The position numbers were made by a program, and so were the translations under genes. A stretch of DNA of 64,000 nt from Superficieibacter sp. 1612_C1 (GTDB lineage Bacteria > Pseudomonadota > Gammaproteobacteria > Enterobacterales > Enterobacteriaceae), in assembly GCF_015234305.1 (NCBI RefSeq), contig NZ_JADGMI010000001.1:186001-250000 (forward strand), in the 5' to 3' direction. The notes beneath the pieces are model-generated. The model had not been told where the DNA came from. It did no database searches and saw nothing but the letters and a program-made list of their open reading frames with translations. Every line of letters begins with the position of its first letter. Positions within the stretch are counted from its first letter, which is position 1. This document shows positions 24,513-34,533 of the stretch, piece after piece.

Positions 24513-25817
24513 ATGAAATTTCCCGGTAAACGCAAGTCCAAACACTATTTCCCCGTCAATGCCCGCGATCCTCTTCTGCAACAAATTCAGCCGGAAAGCG
24601 AAACCGGCACCTCATGGATTGTCGGTATCGATCAGACGCTGGTAGATATCGAAGCTAAAGTCGACGATGAGTTTGTGACCCGTTACGGCCTCAGCGCCGG
24701 GCATTCACTGGTGATTGACGATGATGTCGCCGAGGCAGTTTATCAGGAGCTGATGCGTGACAACCTGATCACCCACCAGTTTGCCGGCGGGACGATTGGC
24801 AACACTATGCACAACTATTCGGTGCTGGCCGATGACCGGTCGGTGCTGCTGGGCGTGATGTGCAGCAATATTGAGATCGGCGGCTATGCTTACCGCTATC
24901 TGTGCAATACCTCCAGCCGCACCGATCTCAACTATCTACAGGGCGTAGACGGGCCGATTGGCCGCTGCTTTACCCTGATTAGCGACAGCGGCGAGCGTAC
25001 CTTTGCCATTAGCCCCGGCCATATGAACCAGTTCCGCGCCGACAGCGTACCGGAATCGGTGATTGCCGGCGCGTCCGCGCTGGTGCTGACCTCCTATCTG
25101 GTGCGCTGCAAGCCGGGCGAGCCGATGCCTGAAGCGACCATGAAAGCCATCGAATACGCCAAAAAGCACAACGTTCCGGTGGTGCTGACGCTGGGCACCA
25201 AATTTGTGATTGCCGATAACCCGGAGTGGTGGCAAGCGTTCCTCAAAGAACACGTCTCGATCCTTGCCATGAATGAAGAAGAGGCCGAGGCGCTGACTGG
25301 CCTTAGCGATCCGCTGCTGGCCTCAGATAAGGCGCTGGACTGGGTTGATTTAGTGCTGTGTACCGCTGGTCCGGTTGGTCTGTATATGGCAGGTTTTACC
25401 GAAGATGAAGCCAAACGCAAAACCCAGCATCCGCTGCTGCCGGGGGCGATTGCCGAATTTAACCAGTACGAATTCAGCCGGGCGATGCGCCATAAGGATT
25501 GTGTTCATCCGCTGCGTATTTTCTCGCATATCGCCCCGTATATGGGTGGCCCGGAGAAAATCATGAATACCAACGGGGCAGGGGACGGCGCGCTGGCCGC
25601 ACTGCTGCACGATATCACCGCCAATAATTATCACCGTAATAACGTGCCGAACTCCAGCAAGCATAAATACACCTGGCTGACCTATTCCTCGCTGGCGCAG
25701 GTCTGTAAATACGCTAACCGCGTGAGTTATCAGGTGCTCAACCAGCACTCCCCACGCCTGACGCGCGGCCTGCCGGAGCGGGAGGATAGTCTGGAAGAGT
25801 CGTACTGGGAGCGGTAA
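24513..25817 (+). CDS. gsk: Inosine-guanosine kinase
   Basis: A 434 aa PfkB-family kinase that phosphorylates inosine and guanosine for purine salvage. The family motif NTNGAGDGALAALLHD at about 351-366 carries the catalytic aspartate and anion hole. The N-terminus MKFPGKRKSKHYFPVNARDP is specific for Gsk. The length is the same as in E. coli. REP elements follow. Confidence 0.96.
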   Translation: MKFPGKRKSKHYFPVNARDPLLQQIQPESETGTSWIVGIDQTLVDIEAKVDDEFVTRYGLSAGHSLVIDDDVAEAVYQELMRDNLITHQFAGGTIGNTMHNYSVLADDRSVLLGVMCSNIEIGGYAYRYLCNTSSRTDLNYLQGVDGPIGRCFTLISDSGERTFAISPGHMNQFRADSVPESVIAGASALVLTSYLVRCKPGEPMPEATMKAIEYAKKHNVPVVLTLGTKFVIADNPEWWQAFLKEHVSILAMNEEEAEALTGLSDPLLASDKALDWVDLVLCTAGPVGLYMAGFTEDEAKRKTQHPLLPGAIAEFNQYEFSRAMRHKDCVHPLRIFSHIAPYMGGPEKIMNTNGAGDGALAALLHDITANNYHRNNVPNSSKHKYTWLTYSSLAQVCKYANRVSYQVLNQHSPRLTRGLPEREDSLEESYWER

Positions 25818-25852
25818 GACAACCGATGCAGGGTGGGCGGGGTGCATAAACC

Positions 25853-25970
25853 TGCCCGGCGGCGCTGCGCTTGCACGGGCCTACGGTGAGTACATGGCGT
25901 GGTTCTGTTTGCCTGCAATAGATTGATATTATTGGTTTTGTAGGCCGGGTAAGCGCAGCGCCACCCGGCA
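25853..25970. repeat. REP pair between gsk and ybaL
   Basis: One REP at 25853-25885 (TGCCCGGCGGCGCTGCGC...) and an inverted one at 25939-25970 (TGTAGGCCGGGTAAGCGCAG...) form a BIME in the convergent gap. Confidence 0.85.
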
Positions 25971-25995
25971 TAGCGGCTGCCTTGATTAATACCGA

Positions 25996-27672
25996 TTAAC
26001 CCGTCACCGCCTCTTCCATTGGCGGTTTAGTCAGCAGCGTCATCATCGTATTGGCAATTTCCCGTTCGCCCATCACCACCTGATTGGCCCCGCGCTCGGT
26101 AATGTAATCCACTTCATCATCATAATGCGCACGGGCGATAATCTCGATTGTCGGGCACTTCTCGCGCGCGGTCGTCACGATTTCGCCCGCTTCATAGCCG
26201 TTGGGGATAGTCAGCAGCAGCCAGCGGGCGCAGTCGAGATGCGCCAGGTTGAGGATCTCTTCATTGGCGGCATTCCCCAGCACCGCACGGATGCCGCGCT
26301 CGCGTAGCTCATCCACGCGGGTACGTGACGTCTCCACCACCACCAGCGGAATGCCCTGCGCCATTAGCTTCTCACCCAGCAGGCTGCCGACACGACCAAA
26401 ACCGACCAGCAGCGCATGGTTGCAGATATCGACCGGAATTTGCTTTTCCTCTTCGGTCACTTCCTCCAGCGTCTGCTCTTCCAGCGTTTCGGTTTTATCG
26501 AGATAACGCTCAAGGAGGACAAACAGCACCGGGTTAAGCATAATCGACAGGATTGCGCCCGCCAGCACCAGATTTTGCCCCGCCTGCGGCAGCAGGTTGA
26601 GTGCCATCCCCAGGCCTGCAAGGATAAACGCAAATTCACCAATCTGCGCCAGACTGGTGGCGATAGTGAGCGCGGTACGCTGCGAGTGGCCGAACATGCG
26701 TACCAGCAGGAGCGCCGCCACCGACTTACCAAAAATAATAATCGCCAGCGTGCCCAGCACGGCCAGCGGCTGATCGAGCAGGATCATCGGATCAAACAGC
26801 ATTCCCACCGAGACAAAGAACAACACCGCAAACGCATCGCGCAGCGGCAGAGTATCGTGCGCCGCCCGGTGGCTCAGCTCAGATTCGTTTAATACCATTC
26901 CGGCGAAGAAAGCCCCCAGCGCGAAGGAGACGTCAAACAGTTCCACCGCACCAAAAGCGATGCCCAACGCCAGCGCCAGCACGGAGAGGGTAAACAGCTC
27001 ACGTGATCCGGTGGCCGCGCTGCGGGCCATGATCCACGGCACCAGGCGGCGGCCCACCACCATCATAATGGCGATGAACGCGACCACTTTACCGATGGTG
27101 ATCCCCATATCCAGCGACAGCGACGCCAGCCCGACGTTGCCTTTTTCAAGCATCCCGGCCACCGCTGGCAGCAGAACCAGGGTTAATACCATCACTAAAT
27201 CTTCGACGATCAGCCAGCCGATGGCGATTTGCCCGCGCTGACTATCAATAAGCTGTCGCTCTTCAAGCGCGCGCAGCAGCACCACGGTACTGGCGGTTGA
27301 AAGACACAGACCAAAAACGATACCGGTCATCAGCGACCAGTCCATTAGTGCGGCAAGCCCCATTCCCAGTAGCGTAGCGACCGCTATCTGTGCAATCGCA
27401 CCGGGAATGGCGATAGACTTTACCGCCATCAAATCCTTTAAGGAGAAATGCAGTCCTACGCCAAACATCAGCAGGATCACCCCCAGCTCCGCCAGTTCAG
27501 GAGCCAGTTTGGTATCTGCCACAAAGCCCGGCGTAAACGGTCCGGCCAGAACGCCCGCTAACAAATATCCCACCAGTGGAGAAATACGTAGTTTATTGGC
27601 AAGCATGCCAAGGATAAAAGCGAGCACAAGGCCGCCGACAATGGTGGTGATAAGCGGGGTGGCGTGATGCAT
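25996..27672 (-). CDS. ybaL: Cation/proton antiporter-type protein YbaL
   Basis: A 558 aa inner-membrane protein of the CPA2 (KefB/KefC-like) family. Residues 1-390 hold about twelve membrane helices, starting ATPLITTIVGGLVLAFILGM. Residues 415-530 form an RCK/TrkA-N domain with the nucleotide-binding HALLVGFGRVGSLLGE. ATG 27672 (MHHATPLITT) is preceded by AAGGAGACGGA and gives the E. coli length. The ion and regulator are not established. Confidence 0.93.
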   Translation of the reverse strand: MHHATPLITTIVGGLVLAFILGMLANKLRISPLVGYLLAGVLAGPFTPGFVADTKLAPELAELGVILLMFGVGLHFSLKDLMAVKSIAIPGAIAQIAVATLLGMGLAALMDWSLMTGIVFGLCLSTASTVVLLRALEERQLIDSQRGQIAIGWLIVEDLVMVLTLVLLPAVAGMLEKGNVGLASLSLDMGITIGKVVAFIAIMMVVGRRLVPWIMARSAATGSRELFTLSVLALALGIAFGAVELFDVSFALGAFFAGMVLNESELSHRAAHDTLPLRDAFAVLFFVSVGMLFDPMILLDQPLAVLGTLAIIIFGKSVAALLLVRMFGHSQRTALTIATSLAQIGEFAFILAGLGMALNLLPQAGQNLVLAGAILSIMLNPVLFVLLERYLDKTETLEEQTLEEVTEEEKQIPVDICNHALLVGFGRVGSLLGEKLMAQGIPLVVVETSRTRVDELRERGIRAVLGNAANEEILNLAHLDCARWLLLTIPNGYEAGEIVTTAREKCPTIEIIARAHYDDEVDYITERGANQVVMGEREIANTMMTLLTKPPMEEAVTG

Positions 27673-27904
27673 TCCGTCTCCTTTCGTGTAGGCGTTGATC
27701 CATTTTTGGCAGGAAACCAAAAACCCGAGTAATAGTTTATGACAAAATTAATCATCATGTTGATGAATTATTGTTGAATTTTGATGAAAATTGGGATTTG
27801 CCGCAAAAAAAGCACAGAACGGAAAAATGGGCAGGACAAGTGCGGGGCAGAGCAGGAACTACGCGGGAATGCAGCGGCCAAAAAACGCTTTTGGCCGCAG
27901 GAAA
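27673..27904. terminator. ybaL-fsr gap with fsr terminator hairpin at 27874-27898
   Basis: GCGGCCAAAA (27874-27883) pairs with TTTTGGCCGC (27889-27898) six bases beyond the fsr stop; it would act leftward on fsr. The remainder, to 27673, is AT-rich with repeated TTGATGA-like words and must hold the ybaL promoter. Confidence 0.5.
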
Positions 27905-29110
27905 CTACGCCTTATGCCGGTTATCAGGCAGGAATATAGTGAGTATCCCCAGAAGTGGCAGGAAAGCGCAGATTTTATAAACCAAATCAATACCGTGATG
28001 ATCGGCGATCAGCCCCAGCACGGCTGCCCCAAGGCCACCCATACCAAAAGCAAAGCCAAAGAACAGGCCAGAGACCATCCCAATACGCCCCGGCAACAGC
28101 TCCTGGGCATACACCAGAATGGCCGAAAAGGCAGAGGCAAGGATAAAACCAATAATCACGGTTAAAATGCCGGTCCAGTAGAGAGTGGCATAGGGCAAAA
28201 GCAGGGTAAACGGTGCCACGCCAAGGATAGAGCCCCAAATCACATACTTACGACCAATTTTATCGCCGACAGGCCCGCCAATCACCGTTCCGGCGGCCAC
28301 CGCAAACAGGAAAGCAAATAGATGAAGCTGGGCGTTTTGCACCGAAAGATCGAACTTATGCATCAGATAAAAGGTGTAGTAGCTGCTGATACTCGCCATA
28401 TAAAAATATTTTGAGAAAATCAGGATCAGCAGCACGCTAACGGCCAGGATCACCTTATTACGCGGTAACGGATTCATCACCGGCGCAGATGTTTTGCCCT
28501 TGTTCACCCGGTGCTGCGCGGCATACCAGCGGCTGACCTGTGCCAGCACCACAATCGCCAGCAGCGCGGCCAGCACAAACCATGCCACGTTTCCTTTGCC
28601 ATACGGCGCGATAATCACCGCTGCCAGCAATGGACCCAGTGAACTGCCAAAGTTGCCGCCCACCTGGAAAATGGACTGCGCCAGCCCATGACGCCCGCCC
28701 GAGGCCATACGCGCGACACGGGATGATTCCGGATGGAACACTGACGAACCCGTACCTACCAGCGCTGCCGCCAGCAGAACCGTACCAAAACTTCCTGCTA
28801 ACGCCAGCAGCACCAGACCGCTTAACGTAAAGCACATGCCGATCGGTAACGACCAGGGCATCGGATGTTTGTCGGTCCAGTAGCCCACTATCGGCTGAAA
28901 CAGCGACGAAGCGAGCTGGAAGGTCAGGGTAATTAAGCCGATCTGCACGAACGTGAGCGAGAACTCAGATTGCAGAAGCGGATAAATGGCCAGTATCAAC
29001 GACTGGATCATGTCGTTTAATAAATGGGAAAGGCTGATTGCGCCAAGGATACCAAACGCAGTACGCGCTTTTGGCGGCGGAACGGTGGAGCGGGTTTCAC
29101 TGATTGCCAT
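27905..29110 (-). CDS. fsr: Fosmidomycin efflux MFS transporter
   Basis: A 401 aa twelve-helix major facilitator exporting fosmidomycin, matching E. coli Fsr. The sequence from FGILGAISLSHLLNDMIQSL to FLPDNRHKA is highly similar. The MFS loop signature is GYWTDKHPMPW. ATG 29110 (MAISETRSTVPPPKAR) is the family start; the N-terminal tail is shorter than in E. coli. It diverges from ushA across 172 bases. Confidence 0.95.
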   Translation of the reverse strand: MAISETRSTVPPPKARTAFGILGAISLSHLLNDMIQSLILAIYPLLQSEFSLTFVQIGLITLTFQLASSLFQPIVGYWTDKHPMPWSLPIGMCFTLSGLVLLALAGSFGTVLLAAALVGTGSSVFHPESSRVARMASGGRHGLAQSIFQVGGNFGSSLGPLLAAVIIAPYGKGNVAWFVLAALLAIVVLAQVSRWYAAQHRVNKGKTSAPVMNPLPRNKVILAVSVLLILIFSKYFYMASISSYYTFYLMHKFDLSVQNAQLHLFAFLFAVAAGTVIGGPVGDKIGRKYVIWGSILGVAPFTLLLPYATLYWTGILTVIIGFILASAFSAILVYAQELLPGRIGMVSGLFFGFAFGMGGLGAAVLGLIADHHGIDLVYKICAFLPLLGILTIFLPDNRHKA

Positions 29111-29282
29111 AAATTTCACTTTTAATGGTTTTACGATGCAGGGGAAAAGCAGGTTAGAAATTATTATGCCGCTAAGATACCTGTCTGAAAGCACCGAAGG
29201 AAGTCGCATTCTGCAAACAAAGTTGTCTACTATTTGATTACGCGGTAATTTCGCCATTACACATTGAGTCAGGGAGAGAAAT

Positions 29283-30935
29283 ATGACGTTTTTAAAACGG
29301 GGCATCGCGCTGGCAGTGCTGACAGCCTGTACGCTGGCGAGCCTGTCAGCTCAGGCGTATGAGAAAGATAAAACCTATAAAATCACCATCCTTCATACCA
29401 ACGATCATCATGGTCACTTCTGGCGCAGCGAATACGGTGAATACGGCCTGGCAGCGCAAAAAACGCTGGTTGATAGTATTCGCAAAGATGTCGCCGCAGC
29501 AGGCGGCAGCGTCCTGCTGCTTTCCGGTGGCGATATCAACACCGGCGTGCCGGAATCGGATCTTCAGGATGCCGAGCCGGATTTTCGCGGCATGAACTTG
29601 ATTGGTTATGATGCGATGGCGGTCGGCAACCACGAGTTTGATAACCCGCTGAGCGTGCTGCGCCAGCAGGAGAAGTGGGCAAAATTTCCGTTCCTCTCCG
29701 CCAATATTTATCAAAAAAGTACCGGCGAGCGGTTATTCAAGCCGTGGGCGCTGTTCAAGCGTCAGGATCTGAAAATCGCCGTGATTGGCTTAACCACCGA
29801 CGATACGGCGAAAATCGGCAACCCGGAATATTTTACCGACATTGAGTTCCGCAAACCGGCAGACGAAGCGAAGCTGGTGATTCAGGAACTGAATGAGACC
29901 GAAAAGCCGGACTTTATTATCGCCGCCACCCATATGGGCCATTACGATAACGGGGAGCACGGTTCTAATGCGCCGGGCGATGTCGAAATGGCGCGCAGCC
30001 TGCCTGCCGGATCGCTGGCGATGATTGTCGGCGGCCACTCTCAGGATCCGGTCTGCATGGCCTCTGAGAATAAAAAGCAGGTTGATTACGTGCCGGGAAC
30101 ACCGTGTGCGCCAGATCGTCAGAACGGCATCTGGATTGTGCAGGCACACGAGTGGGGTAAGTACGTTGGCCGTGCGGATTTTGAATTCCGCAACGGTGAG
30201 ATGAAACTGGTCAACTATCAGCTCATCCCGGTTAACCTGAAGAAAAAAGTCACCTGGGATAACGGCGAGAGCGAGCGCGTGCTCTACACGCCAGAAATCG
30301 CCGAGAACGCGCAGGTGCTGTCGATGCTGACCCCGTTCCAGAACAAAGGTAAAGCGCAACTGGACGTCAAAATAGGTAACGTCAACGGCAGGCTGGAAGG
30401 CGACCGCAGTAAAGTGCGCTTCGTACAGACCAACCTCGGTCATGTGATCCTCGCCGCGCAAATCGCCCGCACCAACGCCGATTTTGGCGTCATGAGCGGC
30501 GGTGGCATACGGGATTCCATCGAGGGGGGCGATATCACCTATAAAAACGTGCTTAAGGTGCAGCCGTTTGGCAACGTGGTGGTGTACGCCGATCTGAGCG
30601 GGCAAGAGGTGATCGACTATCTGACCGCCGTCGCGCAGATGAAACCGGACTCCGGCGCGTATCCGCAGTTTGCCAACGTCAGTTTTACCGCTAAAGATGG
30701 CAAACTGAACGATCTTAAAATCAAAGGCGAAGCGGTCGACCCGGCGAAAAAATATCGCATAGCGACACTGAGCTTTAACGCCACGGGCGGCGACGGTTAT
30801 CCGCGTCTTGACGATAAACCCGGTTACGTAAACACCGGCTTTATTGACGCTGAGGTGCTGAAGCAGTTTATCCAGCAGAACTCTCCGCTGGATGCCAATG
30901 CGTATGAGCCGAAAGGCGAAGTGAACTGGGAATAA
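29283..30935 (+). CDS. ushA: Periplasmic UDP-sugar hydrolase / 5'-nucleotidase
   Basis: A 550 aa secreted enzyme that hydrolyses UDP-sugars and nucleotides so that nucleosides can be taken up. The signal peptide ends at A25 (SAQA/YEKDK). The dimetal site shows D41 and H43 in HTNDHHGHF, the GNHEF motif, and the HSQDP histidine. The C-terminal 5'-nucleotidase domain binds substrate. AGGGAGAGAAAT precedes the ATG. The length matches E. coli. A 12-bp hairpin follows. Confidence 0.97.
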   Translation: MTFLKRGIALAVLTACTLASLSAQAYEKDKTYKITILHTNDHHGHFWRSEYGEYGLAAQKTLVDSIRKDVAAAGGSVLLLSGGDINTGVPESDLQDAEPDFRGMNLIGYDAMAVGNHEFDNPLSVLRQQEKWAKFPFLSANIYQKSTGERLFKPWALFKRQDLKIAVIGLTTDDTAKIGNPEYFTDIEFRKPADEAKLVIQELNETEKPDFIIAATHMGHYDNGEHGSNAPGDVEMARSLPAGSLAMIVGGHSQDPVCMASENKKQVDYVPGTPCAPDRQNGIWIVQAHEWGKYVGRADFEFRNGEMKLVNYQLIPVNLKKKVTWDNGESERVLYTPEIAENAQVLSMLTPFQNKGKAQLDVKIGNVNGRLEGDRSKVRFVQTNLGHVILAAQIARTNADFGVMSGGGIRDSIEGGDITYKNVLKVQPFGNVVVYADLSGQEVIDYLTAVAQMKPDSGAYPQFANVSFTAKDGKLNDLKIKGEAVDPAKKYRIATLSFNATGGDGYPRLDDKPGYVNTGFIDAEVLKQFIQQNSPLDANAYEPKGEVNWE

Positions 30936-30962
30936 GGTTGCTTTCGTTAATAGTGGCGAAAA

Positions 30963-30990
30963 CCGAGGAGGGGATATTTCCCCTCCTCGG
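30963..30990 (+). terminator. Terminator hairpin after ushA
   Basis: CCGAGGAGGGGA (30963-30974), loop TATT and TCCCCTCCTCGG (30979-30990) form a perfect 12-bp stem, followed by TGAATTTTCT. Confidence 0.65.
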
Positions 30991-31094
30991 TGAATTTTCT
31001 CTGCCGGGTGAAATAATAACGGTGAGCAAAATGCACGCATACACGATAATTGCAACTGGCATAGTGATGATTAATCCAGCCAGGAGAAAAATCA

Positions 31095-31985
31095 ATGTCT
31101 GACTATCCTGAGATCGCTCTACTCGGTCCGGGGGCTATCGGAACGACGATTGCTGCCGTACTGCATGAGGTTGATCGCACGCCGGTGCTTTGCGGGCGCA
31201 CTGCGCATCCACAGTTAATCCTGCGTCACGATGAGGGTGAAATTGTGGTACCAGGCCCGGTATTGAGCGATCCGGCGGCTATCCATCACCCGGTCGAGTT
31301 GCTGTTTGTCGCGGTAAAAACCACTCAGGTTGCAGACAGTGCTGCCTGGCTGGCCGCGCTATGCGATAAAAATACCGTCGTCTGTGCGTTGCAAAATGGG
31401 GTTGAGCAGGAAGACCTGCTGGAGCCTTATGTCAACGGCGCAACGGTGCTGCCTTCGGTCGTATGGTTTCCGGCACAGCGCGAGGCGGATGCTTCGGTCT
31501 GGCTACGGGCGAAACCGCGCCTGACGCTACCGGATGTGCCGCAGGCCAGACGCGTCGCTGATGCGCTTAAGGGCACACGCTGTAGCGTGGAACTGGCAAC
31601 GGATTTTATCTCTATCGCCTGGCGCAAATTGTTGCAGAATGCGGTCGCTGGCCTGATGGTGCTTGCTAATCGCCGCGCCGGGATGTTTGCGCGCGAGGAT
31701 ATCACTGCACTGGCTCTGCTCTATCTGCGTGAATGTCTGATGGTCGCGCGTGCGCAAGGTGCGGTATTAAACGATTCCGTACCCCAGGAAATCGTTGACG
31801 GTTTTCATCGTGCCCCGGCAGATTTAGGCACCTCGATTCTTGCTGACCGCCAGGCTAACCGCCCGCTGGAGTGGGATATCCGTAACGGCGTGATACAACG
31901 TTATGGACGAGCGCAGGGGATCCCAACACCGATTAGCGATGTGCTGGTACCGCTGCTGGCGGCAGGGAGCGAAGGGCCAGGCTGA
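31095..31985 (+). CDS. Ketopantoate reductase-like NAD(P)-dependent oxidoreductase
   Basis: A 296 aa protein of the ApbA/PanE family. The dinucleotide-binding LLGPGAIGTTIAAVL is at residues 9-23, with VAVKTTQV and ALQNGV motifs next. The C-terminal helical domain begins IAWRKLLQNAVAG, which holds the conserved lysine and asparagine. True PanE is normally encoded elsewhere, so this is a paralogue with unknown substrate. AGGAG precedes the ATG. E. coli K-12 has no gene at this site. Confidence 0.85.
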   Translation: MSDYPEIALLGPGAIGTTIAAVLHEVDRTPVLCGRTAHPQLILRHDEGEIVVPGPVLSDPAAIHHPVELLFVAVKTTQVADSAAWLAALCDKNTVVCALQNGVEQEDLLEPYVNGATVLPSVVWFPAQREADASVWLRAKPRLTLPDVPQARRVADALKGTRCSVELATDFISIAWRKLLQNAVAGLMVLANRRAGMFAREDITALALLYLRECLMVARAQGAVLNDSVPQEIVDGFHRAPADLGTSILADRQANRPLEWDIRNGVIQRYGRAQGIPTPISDVLVPLLAAGSEGPG

Positions 31986-32162
31986 TGCTGTGAACGGCAG
32001 GTGAGATTGAAATCGAACGGGTTTCACGCCTTCGCGTGTCCGATCTGCTCGCACTGCGGAAATTTATCGTCCAGACTTAACCCAAAGCATAGTCTGCGCA
32101 GGCATTGTGCTTTACACTGCGCGCTGCAAAAATAGGGCAGATAAACGATTAATCAGGCGGTA

Positions 32163-32645
32163 ATGGCGATGAACGGAACGATCACAACATGGTTTAAAGA
32201 TAAAGGTTTTGGTTTTATCAAAGATGAAAACGGTGATAACCGCTATTTTCATGTGATTAAGGTCGCCAACCCTGATCTGATTAAGAAAGATGCCGCGGTC
32301 ACTTTCGAACCCACGACCAATAACAAAGGATTGTCGGCGTATGCGGTGAAAGTCGTACCGGAAAGTAAGTACATCTATATCGCGGGCGAACGCCTTAAGC
32401 TTACCTCGATCAAGTCTTACCTGGTCTACAGTGAGGAAGTGCCTGCTGAGACCCGCATCGATAAAGAAAACGCGGTACTGTCCGTAGGCGTCCTGATGGG
32501 AAGTATCAGACCCAAATCAGCCGCAAAATCTGGCGAAATGCGCACGCTGAAAAAACTGGCGATCACCACTTTCCAGGGAACGACGTTAATTTTCTCGGAA
32601 GATGAGATTGACATCGATGCCACGGTGAAACTGCTTAAGGTTTGA
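32163..32645 (+). CDS. Cold-shock-domain protein with extra C-terminal domain
   Basis: A 160 aa protein. Residues 3-65 form a cold shock domain with RNP1-like KGFGFIKDENGDNRYFHV. Residues 75-160 form a second beta-rich part that I do not recognise, ending DEIDIDATVKLLKV. Single-stranded nucleic acid binding is likely. Two starts are possible: ATG 32163 (MAMNG) or ATG 32169 (MNG). AGGCGG at 32155-32160 suits the second better. The next gene encodes a DUF2058 protein 37 bases on, so they may be co-transcribed. Confidence 0.8.
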   Translation: MAMNGTITTWFKDKGFGFIKDENGDNRYFHVIKVANPDLIKKDAAVTFEPTTNNKGLSAYAVKVVPESKYIYIAGERLKLTSIKSYLVYSEEVPAETRIDKENAVLSVGVLMGSIRPKSAAKSGEMRTLKKLAITTFQGTTLIFSEDEIDIDATVKLLKV

Positions 32646-32682
32646 GATTAACCCCACATTTTTGACCGGATTAGAAACGACA

Positions 32683-33222
32683 ATGACAAAACTTACCTTA
32701 CAAGAGCAGATGCTAAAAGCTGGCTTAGTGACCAGTAAAAAAATGGCTAAAGTGCAGAGGACGGCTAAAAAATCGCGGGTTCAGGCTCGCGAAGCAAAAG
32801 AGGCGGTGGAAGAAAATAAAAAAGCGCAGCTTGAGCGCGATAAGCAGCTAAGTGAGCAACAAAAACAGGCTGCCATCGCTAAAGAATATAAAGCCCAGGT
32901 GAAGCAGCTTATTGAAATGAACCGCATTAGTATTGCAAGAGGCGATATTGATTTTAATTTCACGGATAATAACCTCATTAAAAAGGTCGCTGTGGATAAG
33001 CCAACTCAGGCGCAGCTGATAAATGGTCGTCTCGCCATTGCACGTTTGGTGGTCGATAACAAAAATGAGTATGAATACGCTATTATCCCTGCCAGCGTAG
33101 CCGATAAAATCGCGCAGCGGGATGCGAGCAGCATTGTATTGAACAGCGCGCTAAGTCAGGAAGAGCAGGACGAAGACGATCCGTATGCCGACTTTAAAGT
33201 GCCCGACGATTTGATGTGGTAA
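32683..33222 (+). CDS. DUF2058 family protein (YaiL-like)
   Basis: A 179 aa charged protein. The N-terminal 75 residues are lysine- and glutamine-rich, probably coiled coil and nucleic-acid binding (MTKLTLQEQMLKAGLVTSKK). The C-terminal half is the DUF2058 core with IDFNFTDNNLIKKV, ending in an acidic tail EEQDEDDPYADFKVPDDLMW. The size fits E. coli YaiL, but YaiL lies elsewhere in that genome, so I leave the symbol empty. It follows the cold-shock-domain gene. Function is not established. Confidence 0.82.
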   Translation: MTKLTLQEQMLKAGLVTSKKMAKVQRTAKKSRVQAREAKEAVEENKKAQLERDKQLSEQQKQAAIAKEYKAQVKQLIEMNRISIARGDIDFNFTDNNLIKKVAVDKPTQAQLINGRLAIARLVVDNKNEYEYAIIPASVADKIAQRDASSIVLNSALSQEEQDEDDPYADFKVPDDLMW

Positions 33223-33252
33223 CAGACCATAGCTGTTACGCATCAGCCGCTT

Positions 33253-33951
33253 TCAGAACGGGGAGGCATGATGCATCTTGATCGCAGCATTGCTGACGGG
33301 ATGAACAAAATGCAGTTCGCTGGCATGCAGCATCAGGCGCGGCGTCAGTTCGGTGCCTGGCAGCAGGCGACCCCCGTACAGATCGCATCCCAGAATAGGG
33401 TGGCCCAGCAGCTGACAGTGAATGCGTAGCTGGTGGGTACGACCCGTTTCAGGGGTAAGCCGGACTCGCGTCAAGGGCACAAGCACCTTGTCTTCCTGTT
33501 CCTGATAAAAGCGCTCGATGACCCGATAACGCGAGCGAGCGGGCTTACCGTGGCGTGAACAAATCGACATCAGCGGAAACCGCGCCGGATCTTTGGCAAT
33601 CGCCGCGTCTATCACCCCTTCATCCTCCTCCAGATGTCCATAAAGCAGGGCGCTGTATCCTTTGGTGACAGCGCGCTGACTGAACTGCTGGCAGAGGGCG
33701 GCATTGATCGCCTTAGTGCGGGCAACCACCATCAGCCCGGACGTCCCGAAATCAAGGCGGTGAACCAGCGTGCAGCCGGGGAATAGCTGTACCAGCCGGT
33801 GATGCACCGAGTCGAGATTTTGCGGATTTTTTCCCGACAGACTGAGCAGCCCGGTGGGTTTATTGATCAGCACCAGGTGCTCGTCCTGATAGAGGATCTC
33901 TATCTCTTCATGGCACGGCGGGGCAATAAAGGTATCAAAAATAGTCGACAT
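33253..33951 (-). CDS. RluA-family pseudouridine synthase
   Basis: A 232 aa RNA-modifying enzyme that converts uridine to pseudouridine. The catalytic aspartate is in HRLDFGTSGLMVVA at about residue 66, and the family motifs KGYSALLYG and RLTPETGRTHQLRIH are present. There is no N-terminal S4 domain, so it resembles the short RluA/TruC types. The RNA target is not known. It is convergent with the DUF2058 gene. E. coli K-12 does not carry it at this site. Confidence 0.88.
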   Translation of the reverse strand: MSTIFDTFIAPPCHEEIEILYQDEHLVLINKPTGLLSLSGKNPQNLDSVHHRLVQLFPGCTLVHRLDFGTSGLMVVARTKAINAALCQQFSQRAVTKGYSALLYGHLEEDEGVIDAAIAKDPARFPLMSICSRHGKPARSRYRVIERFYQEQEDKVLVPLTRVRLTPETGRTHQLRIHCQLLGHPILGCDLYGGRLLPGTELTPRLMLHASELHFVHPVSNAAIKMHHASPF

Positions 33952-34053
33952 CAGGCTGCCCGGCGGGAAAGTAGGAGCGGATCATAACCAATTTTTAGCA
34001 GGCTGGCGAATGGTCAGCGATCCATCATAACGTTCTCTCCCGTGACCTCCGGA

Positions 34054-34533
34054 TTACTCGCGCCGCGCAATATCAGCAAATTTGGCACCAAGCGTCTTCG
34101 CCAGATCGTTAGCCGCCAGTTCAATATCTAACCCGCGCTTGCCGCCGGAAACAAAGATGGTGGCAAACTGCTGGGCGGGAGCGTCTATCAGCGTTGGCAG
34201 ACGTTTTTTCTGCCCCAGCGGACTGATACCGCCAACCAGATATCCGGTGGTGCGCTGCGCGAGCTGCGGATCGGCCATCTCAACTTTCTTCGCGCCCAGT
34301 GCTTTAGCCACTTTCTTCAGATCCAGCTGGGTCGCCACTGGCGTCACCGCCACCGCCAGGTTTTTGGCCTCGCCGTTGACGGCGACCAGCAACGTTTTAT
34401 AAACCTGTTCCGCATTCAGACCGAGCTTGCGCACCACTTCATCACCAAAATTGGTTTCGCCGGGATCGTGATCGTAAGTGTGGATCTGGAAAGAAATCTT
34501 CTGTTTCTCAAGTAACTTAACGGCGGGCGTCAT
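34054..34533 (-). CDS. ybaK: Cys-tRNA(Pro)/Cys-tRNA(Cys) deacylase YbaK
   Basis: A 159 aa trans-editing enzyme that removes cysteine from tRNA(Pro). The catalytic lysine K46 lies in EQVYKTLLV, and [17 protein letters not shown] closes the substrate pocket. ATG 34533 ([15 protein letters not shown]) gives the E. coli length. The chiX RNA gene lies upstream on the other strand, with ybaP beyond it, as in E. coli. Confidence 0.95.
   Translation of the reverse strand: MTPAVKLLEKQKISFQIHTYDHDPGETNFGDEVVRKLGLNAEQVYKTLLVAVNGEAKNLAVAVTPVATQLDLKKVAKALGAKKVEMADPQLAQRTTGYLVGGISPLGQKKRLPTLIDAPAQQFATIFVSGGKRGLDIELAANDLAKTLGAKFADIARRE

Noticed and set aside
29790..31055. 421-codon open frame antisense to ushA
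   Set aside because: Mirror frame of ushA with no protein features.
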